Positions 25,804 to 30,662 of a stretch of DNA of 30,662 nt are shown in pieces. The DNA is from GCA-2698665 sp038101125 (GTDB taxonomy: Bacteria; Pseudomonadota; Gammaproteobacteria; GCA-002705445; GCA-002716945): NCBI GenBank assembly GCA_038101125.1, contig JAYNVZ010000011.1:1-30662 (forward strand). The letters are read 5' to 3'. The stretch's first letter is position 1; the number at the start of each line of letters is the position of its first letter. The notes under the pieces were generated by a model. It was not told where the DNA came from, ran no database searches, and worked only from the letters and a program-made list of their open reading frames with translations. The position numbers and the translations under genes are program-made.

Positions 25804-27135
25804 ATGAATATTACAATAATTGGATGTGGTTATGTTGGTCTAGTCTCTGGCACATGTCTGTCAGACATAGGACACAATGTTATGTGTCTTGATATTAATA
25901 AAAATAAAATTAATAGTTTAAATAATGGTATTATGCCTATTTATGAGGATGGGCTAGATAGAATGATTGCCTTAAACACTCAGAAACAAAGACTTTCATT
26001 TACATCATCTTATAAACAAGCAATTTCTCATTCTGATATTATATTTTTATGTGTAGATACTCCATCTAATAAAAATGGCACAGCTGATCTAACAAGCATC
26101 AAGAATACATGTGTTTCTATTAGTAAACATATGACATCTGATAAAATTATTATTGAAAAATCCAGTGTACCAGTAGGAACATCTGATTTAATAAAAAAGA
26201 TCATTTCTCAAAATCTAATAAATAATAACAAAGAACTCAATTTTGATGTTGTGTCTAATCCAGAGTTCTTAAAGGAAGGATCAGCAATTACTGATTTTAT
26301 GAAGCCAGATAGAATAATAATAGGTATCGATAATGATAATTTAAAATCTATATTTGATGAAATTTATTTACCATTCAACAGAAAATTCGACAAAATTCAA
26401 TATATGGATATAAAATCTGCTGAGTTAACTAAATATGCTGCAAATGCAATGTTAGCAACCAAAATCAGCTTCATTAATGAAATTGCTAATATTGCAGATA
26501 AGCTTGGTGTTGATATTGAAAATGTCCGTAAAGGTATTGGCGCAGATAAGAGAATTGGAAGTGAATTTTTATATCCTGGCTGCGGTTATGGCGGATCTTG
26601 TTTCCCAAAAGATATTAAGGCTCTAATATCTACATCTAAAGATAAAAAATACAATGCTAAACTGCTTAAATCAGTTGACGAGGTAAATGATGCGCAGAAA
26701 AATATTTTATCATGTAAAATATCTTCACACTTTAAAAATAGACTTTCAGGAAAAAAATTTGGAGTATGGGGTTTAGCTTTCAAGCCAAACACGGATGACG
26801 TAAGATATGCGCCTAGCATTAATCTTATTGACTATCTGATTGCAAATAAAGCTACGGTGCAAGCATATGACCCCATCGCTTCGATAAAAACAAATCTTAA
26901 AAGTAAATCCACTAACTACAAAGAAGTCAACACCGCAATAAAAGCACTTAAAAATATCGATGGGTTAGTCATATGCACAGAATGGAAGGAGTTCTGGTCT
27001 GTGGATTTGAACATATTTCTAAAACACATGACTAACCCTGTAATATTTGATGGGAGAAATATATTCTCTCCAGTTAAAATGCAAGAAATTGGTATAACTT
27101 ATTACGGCATTGGACGTGGCAATAAAACCCCATAA
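25804..27135 (+). CDS. ugd: UDP-glucose 6-dehydrogenase
   Basis: This enzyme oxidises UDP-glucose (or a related UDP-sugar) to the uronic acid for surface polysaccharides. It has 443 residues. The N-terminal NAD fold is IIGCGYVGLVSGTCLSDIGH. Other blocks are VDTPSNKNGTADLT, SNPEFLKEGSAITDFMKPDR, the nucleophile Cys266 in GYGGSCFPKDI, and GLAFKPNTDDVRYAPS in the C-terminal domain. Specificity for UDP-glucose over UDP-ManNAc is likely from overall resemblance but not proven. It ends the fhs-ligase-ugd unit and is followed by a promoter-like sequence for rfaH. Confidence 0.95.
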   Translation: MNITIIGCGYVGLVSGTCLSDIGHNVMCLDINKNKINSLNNGIMPIYEDGLDRMIALNTQKQRLSFTSSYKQAISHSDIIFLCVDTPSNKNGTADLTSIKNTCVSISKHMTSDKIIIEKSSVPVGTSDLIKKIISQNLINNNKELNFDVVSNPEFLKEGSAITDFMKPDRIIIGIDNDNLKSIFDEIYLPFNRKFDKIQYMDIKSAELTKYAANAMLATKISFINEIANIADKLGVDIENVRKGIGADKRIGSEFLYPGCGYGGSCFPKDIKALISTSKDKKYNAKLLKSVDEVNDAQKNILSCKISSHFKNRLSGKKFGVWGLAFKPNTDDVRYAPSINLIDYLIANKATVQAYDPIASIKTNLKSKSTNYKEVNTAIKALKNIDGLVICTEWKEFWSVDLNIFLKHMTNPVIFDGRNIFSPVKMQEIGITYYGIGRGNKTP

Positions 27136-27149
27136 TAGTTCATAAATAC

Positions 27150-27178
27150 TTGCTTACGGAGCATAATTAGGCTAAATT
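27150..27178 (+). promoter_or_regulatory. putative sigma-70 promoter for rfaH
   Basis: TTGCTT (27150-27155) and TAAATT (27173-27178) with a 17-base spacer in the 68-base gap between ugd and rfaH. The -35 box is identical to the one proposed for rpmF. Transcription would begin near 27185, at the start of the small hairpin described next. Confidence 0.45.
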
Positions 27179-27183
27179 TATAT

Positions 27184-27198
27184 GTTCATGGGGTGAAC
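27184..27198 (+). promoter_or_regulatory. hairpin presenting a G-rich ribosome-binding site before rfaH
   Basis: GTTCA and TGAAC form a perfect five-base stem around the loop TGGGG. The GGGG (27190-27193) is the only Shine-Dalgarno-like sequence for the rfaH ATG at 27204, ten bases on. If the promoter above is right, the hairpin would be at the extreme 5' end of the mRNA. A role in mRNA stability or translation control is inference. Confidence 0.4.
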
Positions 27199-27203
27199 GC
27201 ATA

Positions 27204-27695
27204 ATGTGGGTAGTTGCGAAAACAAAGGTAAATCAAGAAAATAGGGCATACAAGAACCTTAATAATCAGGGATTTGAGGTCTTTATGCCTTGTTTTGAAT
27301 CAAAGAAGTTTAAAAATAATACCTGGAGCCCTTATCAAGAATTACTTTTTCCTGGATATGTCTTTATTAACCTTGATTCATGTTTTAATAAGTCACATAA
27401 AATCAATAATACTTTAGGAATATCCAAGCTTTTAATGGATTCTTGTTCTGGTTACCCGTCGATCTTACCAGATAATATCGTTAATGATATTAAAAATAAT
27501 TTGAATAAATCATTAAATATCAATAATATAAATGTGGGTGATAATGTAGTTTATACGAAAGGTTCATTATCAAATATCGTTGGAACTGTGATTGAACTAT
27601 CAGGCAAATCGAGAATTAGATTATTAATTGATTTGATTAATACAAAACGAGAGGTCTTTGTAGACCTTTTGGACATACAAAGAGTATACGGATAA
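27204..27695 (+). CDS. rfaH: RfaH-type transcription elongation/antitermination factor (NusG paralogue)
   Basis: RfaH binds RNA polymerase paused at ops sites. It suppresses termination and couples translation in long virulence or polysaccharide operons. At 163 residues it matches E. coli RfaH (162). The NusG N-terminal domain is clear: WVVAKTKVNQENRAYKNL, ELLFPGYVFINLD, TLGISKLL and PSILPDNIV. The C-terminal KOW region (GDNVVYTKGSLSNIVGTV ... RIRLLIDLIN) matches E. coli RfaH better than housekeeping NusG, especially LLIDLIN against LLLNLIN. The gene sits between ugd and a glycosyltransferase operon. An ops element lies 42 bases after its stop, so it is encoded beside its probable target and may regulate it in cis. 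Confidence 0.93.
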   Translation: MWVVAKTKVNQENRAYKNLNNQGFEVFMPCFESKKFKNNTWSPYQELLFPGYVFINLDSCFNKSHKINNTLGISKLLMDSCSGYPSILPDNIVNDIKNNLNKSLNINNINVGDNVVYTKGSLSNIVGTVIELSGKSRIRLLIDLINTKREVFVDLLDIQRVYG

Positions 27696-27714
27696 ACAAA
27701 ACTATACTCTCAAA

Positions 27715-27735
27715 CGTCTAATATCCTGTTAGATG
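27715..27735 (+). promoter_or_regulatory. leader hairpin just upstream of ops
   Basis: CGTCTAA (27715-27721) pairs with TTAGATG (27729-27735) around a seven-base loop, with one G-U pair. It ends one base before the ops element. There is no T-run after it, so it is not an intrinsic terminator. It could be part of a JUMPstart-like leader or a pause-stabilising hairpin. A -10-like TATACT at 27703-27708, without a -35 box, lies just before it. Confidence 0.5.
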
Positions 27736-27736
27736 T

Positions 27737-27748
27737 AGCGGTAGCGTG
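27737..27748 (+). promoter_or_regulatory. ops element (operon polarity suppressor), RfaH recruitment site
   Basis: AGCGGTAGCGTG matches the enterobacterial ops GGCGGTAGCGTG at 11 of 12 positions, differing only in the first base. In E. coli, RNA polymerase pauses at ops and the exposed non-template strand recruits RfaH. The position is as expected: in the untranslated leader of a glycosyltransferase operon, 17 bases before its first ATG. Exceptionally, it is directly downstream of the rfaH gene. I saw no second copy in the window. Confidence 0.88.
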
Positions 27749-27765
27749 GAAAAATACTAATAATA

Positions 27766-28677
27766 ATGACCATTTCTGTAGTAATACCCTTCTATAATGA
27801 GTCTGAGTCTATTCATAGAACGCTCTTTTGTATAGATAATCAAGAATTCCCTCCCTCTGAAGTCATATTTGTTGATTCTGGGTCGACTGACAACACTGTA
27901 GAAATCATAAATACTCATATTGATTTGCATAATAAGACTAATTATAGAGTGATTTACTGTGGTGAAATGAGCCCAAGTTCATCACTCAATAAAGGCATAA
28001 AAGAATCAGTTTCAGAATTAATAGCATATATTGACTGTGGATTGAATATACCACCTAATTGGTTGCATGAAAGTCATAAAGTCATGGAAAACTGTAATTG
28101 TGGTATCGTTTCATTGCAAATTAAGACTAATGGTACTTCACTTATAGATAAATCTTTTGTCGCACAAACTTATGGTCTTTCATCATACACAGTATGTTTG
28201 CCGGGCTCATTAATAAAGAAAAGTTTGATAGAACGAGTAGGAGGTTTTATAACTAAAACTCGAGCTAGTTACGATGTAGATTTTATAAACAAAATTAAAA
28301 AAAACAATATTGAAAGAGTCATTAACAAGGAAACAATAATAAATTACTTTGGCATCAACTATGCTGATAATTTAATATCAGGTTCAAAAAAAGTATATAG
28401 TTATTCATTAAACGCATGGAATGCTAAAGGTGATCTTAAGCCATATATTTATCTAATGACTTTGATTATTTTCATTATATCATATGTGTTTAATATACAT
28501 TATTACACCATAATTATTTATTGTGTTATACGTGGCATCATAATCCCTTTTATTAAATCTAGAACATTAGCAATATTTAGAGAACCATTTCTATTATTTA
28601 CTATCCCAATTGTTGGAATAATAATAGACATGAGTAGATTGACAGGTTATATCAAGTCCTATAAATTTCATGGCTAA
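27766..28677 (+). CDS. glycosyltransferase family 2 with C-terminal membrane segments
   Basis: A GT-A fold glycosyltransferase of 303 residues. The N-terminal nucleotide-sugar domain has VVIPFYNESESIHRTL, FVDSGSTDNT and AYIDCGLNIPPNWL (the usual D-x-D region, here D-C-G). About residues 225-295 contain two or three hydrophobic helices, so the enzyme is probably anchored in the inner membrane. Sugar and acceptor are unknown. It is the first gene after the ops element. No Shine-Dalgarno is visible before its ATG, which fits known RfaH-assisted ribosome recruitment. Its end overlaps the next gene by eight bases. Confidence 0.9.
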   Translation: MTISVVIPFYNESESIHRTLFCIDNQEFPPSEVIFVDSGSTDNTVEIINTHIDLHNKTNYRVIYCGEMSPSSSLNKGIKESVSELIAYIDCGLNIPPNWLHESHKVMENCNCGIVSLQIKTNGTSLIDKSFVAQTYGLSSYTVCLPGSLIKKSLIERVGGFITKTRASYDVDFINKIKKNNIERVINKETIINYFGINYADNLISGSKKVYSYSLNAWNAKGDLKPYIYLMTLIIFIISYVFNIHYYTIIIYCVIRGIIIPFIKSRTLAIFREPFLLFTIPIVGIIIDMSRLTGYIKSYKFHG

Positions 28678-29068
28678 TAAAAAAAACACACCTATCTCTA
28701 AAAACTCTGATACAGATCTTGCTGTGTTAAGATATTTAGAAAATAAACAAACGATAAGTCAACGTGAGTTGTCTCAGGATCTTGGTATTAGCCTAGGCAA
28801 GATTAATTTTATACTAAAAGCATTAATTAAGAAGGGTATAGTAAAAGCTAAAAACTTTAAAAATAATAATAATAAAAGTGTTTATGCCTACTATCTTACT
28901 GCAGATGGTTTCAATGAAAAAGCTAAACTAACACTTGAGTTTTTTAAAAGAAAAAATACAGAATATAATAATTTAAAAAAAGAATTAAAAGATTTACAGC
29001 AAGAAATTACACTTTTAGATACAAGAAATTCCAAAAAAAATACTACTGATATTGATATCGATGAATAA
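28670..29068 (+). CDS. winged-helix EPS-associated MarR-type regulator
   Basis: A small (132-residue) DNA-binding protein. A winged helix-turn-helix spans about residues 17-75 (LAVLRYLENKQTISQREL, SQDLGISLGKINFILKALI, then the wing and YYLTADGF). It is followed by a charged coiled-coil-like tail (about 88-117). It resembles the MarR-family EPS-associated regulators often found inside exopolysaccharide clusters. Its targets are unknown, but autoregulation of this operon is the obvious possibility. It overlaps the glycosyltransferase before it and the SDR gene after it by eight bases each. Confidence 0.87.
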   Translation: MANKKNTPISKNSDTDLAVLRYLENKQTISQRELSQDLGISLGKINFILKALIKKGIVKAKNFKNNNNKSVYAYYLTADGFNEKAKLTLEFFKRKNTEYNNLKKELKDLQQEITLLDTRNSKKNTTDIDIDE

Positions 29069-29900
29069 TAGCTTGATTATTACTGGTGCCTCGGGTTTTA
29101 TTGGCTCTCAACTAATGAGTTTTATAAAATCTCTCGATATTTCTTTTATGGGATTTTCAAGACAAAAGAATTATAATAATCTTCAATGGACAAAAGATTA
29201 TATGGACATAGGTTTAAAAGCAGACAAGAATCAGATCTGTATACATCTTGCTGGTAATAATATTATAAGCTCAATGGATGATAGTGAAATTGAACTCACA
29301 AAATATTTGTCTGATTTATTTGGTTCTAATTTAGTATATATCTCCAGTTCTTATGTATATGATAAAAATCATAAATCACTTATTACTGAATCAGATAGCC
29401 TAGATGCAATCAATAATTATTCAAGAAAGAAAGCTCATTGTGAGGAGATCGTTATTAACAATTCAGGAGGCGTACTAAGACTATCAAATGTTTATGGCGC
29501 TGGAATGACTAATAATATTTTTAATCACATCTATAGAGAATTCATGGGCCAGAATAATATAGTGAAAATTAATAACGCTCTAAATACTAGAGATTTCATA
29601 CATGTTAGTGATATATGTTCAGCCATTATAACCTACATAACAGATATGAAATCTGGTATTTATAATATAGGAACAGGAGAGGCAACTTCAATCAAAGATC
29701 TATGTGATATCTTTGCTGCTAAACTTAATATCAATAAAACAGCATATCATGTCAAATCAGTCTCACAAGATGATACTATGCTGGTCTTAGATTCCAATAA
29801 GTTTCGTAATAATTATAATTGGGAACCTAAAATAGATATAGATATTGGTATAGCATCTTGGGTAAGAGATTATAAAAGAGAGTTATCAAATGTTAAATAA
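29061..29900 (+). CDS. NAD-dependent epimerase/dehydratase (extended SDR), nucleotide-sugar modifying
   Basis: A 279-residue extended short-chain dehydrogenase. The Rossmann signature is GASGFIG (Gly9, Gly12, Gly15). The catalytic YxxxK is Tyr120/Lys124 (NNYSRKKAHCEE), with a nearby SSSYVY block supplying Ser/Thr. NTRDFIHVSDIC and YNIGTGEATSI are the usual nucleotide-sugar epimerase blocks. It probably acts on a nucleotide-linked sugar of the polysaccharide; the substrate is not readable from sequence. The ATG at 29061 is preferred to an in-frame TTG at 29052. It overlaps the regulator upstream by eight bases and the cytidylyltransferase downstream by 11. Confidence 0.88.
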   Translation: MNNSLIITGASGFIGSQLMSFIKSLDISFMGFSRQKNYNNLQWTKDYMDIGLKADKNQICIHLAGNNIISSMDDSEIELTKYLSDLFGSNLVYISSSYVYDKNHKSLITESDSLDAINNYSRKKAHCEEIVINNSGGVLRLSNVYGAGMTNNIFNHIYREFMGQNNIVKINNALNTRDFIHVSDICSAIITYITDMKSGIYNIGTGEATSIKDLCDIFAAKLNINKTAYHVKSVSQDDTMLVLDSNKFRNNYNWEPKIDIDIGIASWVRDYKRELSNVK

Positions 29901-30609
29901 TAAAAGAATATTATCAGTTATTCTTGCAAGAAAAAATAGTAAAGGCTTACTGAATAAAAATATAAAAAATTTTAGCGGGAAACCACTACTATCATATCCT
30001 ATTAATGCCTCTTTGAAATCAAAATATGTTGATACAACAGTATTGAGCACAGATTCAAAAGAATATGCGAAAATAGGAATGAGCCATGGTGCACTTACTC
30101 CTTTTTTACGCCCAGATACCTTAGCGGATGATAAAAGCACATCTTCTGATGCAATAATACATGCCATTGATTTTTTTCATGCTAAAAATGATATATATGA
30201 TTATGTGATCTTGCTTGAACCTACTTCACCATTAACTGAATCAGTTGATATTGATTCAGCAATTGAGAATCTTTTAACTAATAAAAACAACCTATCATCA
30301 TTAGTTAGTATATCTGAAATAGGTTCAACACATCCATCATACTGCTTCAAAGTTAATGATAAAAATTTAATAACACCGCTTGATAGTAATCAGAATATCG
30401 AAATGTCCAGAAGACAAGACTTAGAGAAACTATATTTTTGTGATGGGAGCTTGTATATATCTGAGATAAATGATTTGATGCAATATAAATCTTTTTATCA
30501 TAAAAAAACAATGGGTTATATTGTTCCTACATGGAAATCATATGAAATAGATACAGAATTAGATTTCTTTTTAGTAGAACAAATTTTTAATAAATATATT
30601 AATAAATAA
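29890..30609 (+). CDS. acylneuraminate cytidylyltransferase-family protein (CMP-sugar synthase)
   Basis: A 239-residue nucleotidyltransferase of the NeuA/PseF/LegF group. It should activate a nonulosonic (sialic-acid-like) sugar with CTP. The N-terminal CTP-binding block is ARKNSKGLLNKNIKNFSGKP, where the usual R-x-G-S-K-G has become R-K-N-S-K-G. VLSTDSKEYAKIG, LLEPTSPL and the C-terminal YEIDTELDFFLVEQ are family features. The substrate is uncertain, and a CMP-legionaminate or related sugar is possible. A nonulosonate synthase (NeuB-like) should be nearby, but the window ends first. A class III aminotransferase-like gene starts one base after the stop. Confidence 0.88.
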   Translation: MLNNKRILSVILARKNSKGLLNKNIKNFSGKPLLSYPINASLKSKYVDTTVLSTDSKEYAKIGMSHGALTPFLRPDTLADDKSTSSDAIIHAIDFFHAKNDIYDYVILLEPTSPLTESVDIDSAIENLLTNKNNLSSLVSISEIGSTHPSYCFKVNDKNLITPLDSNQNIEMSRRQDLEKLYFCDGSLYISEINDLMQYKSFYHKKTMGYIVPTWKSYEIDTELDFFLVEQIFNKYINK

Positions 30610-30610
30610 T

Positions 30611-30662
30611 ATGAAAATAAATAAATCTCAGGAAAGACTTGTGAAATCAATACCAGGGGGCG
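30611..30662 (+). CDS. start of an aminotransferase-like gene (partial)
   Basis: Only 17 residues are visible before the window ends: MKINKSQERLVKSIPGG. The SIPGG ending and preceding LVK resemble the N-terminus of class III aminotransferases of the glutamate-1-semialdehyde aminomutase (HemL) type, which also occur in sugar-modification clusters beside NeuA-like genes. The start is one base after the cytidylyltransferase stop, so it continues the operon. Identity is tentative. Confidence 0.5.
   Translation, partial: MKINKSQERLVKSIPGG

Noticed and set aside
27715..27748. Intrinsic terminator after rfaH
   Set aside because: The hairpin has no T-run behind it and is followed at once by ops.
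1..30662. CRISPR array, insertion sequence or phage defence system
   Set aside because: No spaced repeats, transposase, nuclease-helicase or toxin-antitoxin pair was seen on either strand.

Overview
The window is strongly AT-rich DNA with short intergenic gaps and many overlapping stop/start codons. It looks like a streamlined, probably marine, gammaproteobacterial genome recovered as a draft, since a 10-N assembly gap lies inside purL. The gamma assignment rests on four things: a one-piece tmRNA; a single long PurL (about 1285 residues plus the gap); E. coli-like gene orders (uvrC-pgsA-tRNA-Gly-tRNA-Cys-tRNA-Leu, maf divergent from rpmF-plsX-fabH, and nrdR-ribD-ribE-ribBA-ribH-nusB-thiL); and a RfaH-type NusG paralogue with an ops site. 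SoxB points to thiosulfate oxidation. A sulfur oxidiser related to the SUP05/Thioglobus group is my best guess, but it is inference and not shown directly.

Layout. 1-572: the end of an unknown gene, convergent with tmRNA (minus strand). 573-7639: purL-msrP-msrQ-soxB, a tightly coupled run in which a purine-synthesis gene is followed by three genes for exported or membrane sulfur and redox proteins, two of them with twin-arginine signals. 7710-14117: serine hydroxymethyltransferase, NrdR, riboflavin synthesis (ribD, ribE, ribBA, ribH), nusB and thiL, nearly all overlapping or abutting. 14119-14697: maf on the minus strand. 14873-20005: L32, plsX, fabH, a family 5-type uracil-DNA glycosylase, uvrC and pgsA. 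20010-22531: three tRNA genes, with a reverse-strand glycosyltransferase inserted between tRNA-Gly and tRNA-Cys, and an unrecognised lipoprotein starting at the 3' end of tRNA-Leu. 22610-27135: fhs, an O-antigen ligase/polymerase-like membrane protein and UDP-glucose dehydrogenase as one apparent transcription unit. 27204-30662: an rfaH gene, an ops element immediately after it, and then a surface-polysaccharide operon (GT2, EPS-associated MarR-type regulator, SDR epimerase, CMP-sugar cytidylyltransferase, start of an aminotransferase) that runs out of the window.

How it fits together. The right third is a cell-surface polysaccharide locus built around a tRNA cluster. Its most notable part is the rfaH-hairpin-ops-glycosyltransferase arrangement: an RfaH-like elongation factor encoded directly upstream of its probable recruitment site. 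Other points worth a second look are a tRNA-Gly with a paired G19-to-A and C56-to-U change, a lipoprotein gene probably left almost leaderless by tRNA processing, absence of encoded CCA in all four tRNA-like genes, and coupling of soxB with msrPQ. Apart from the tmRNA there is no stretch over 300 bases without a protein or RNA gene. The larger gaps (21219-21442, 21514-21650, 14698-14872) hold only possible promoters.
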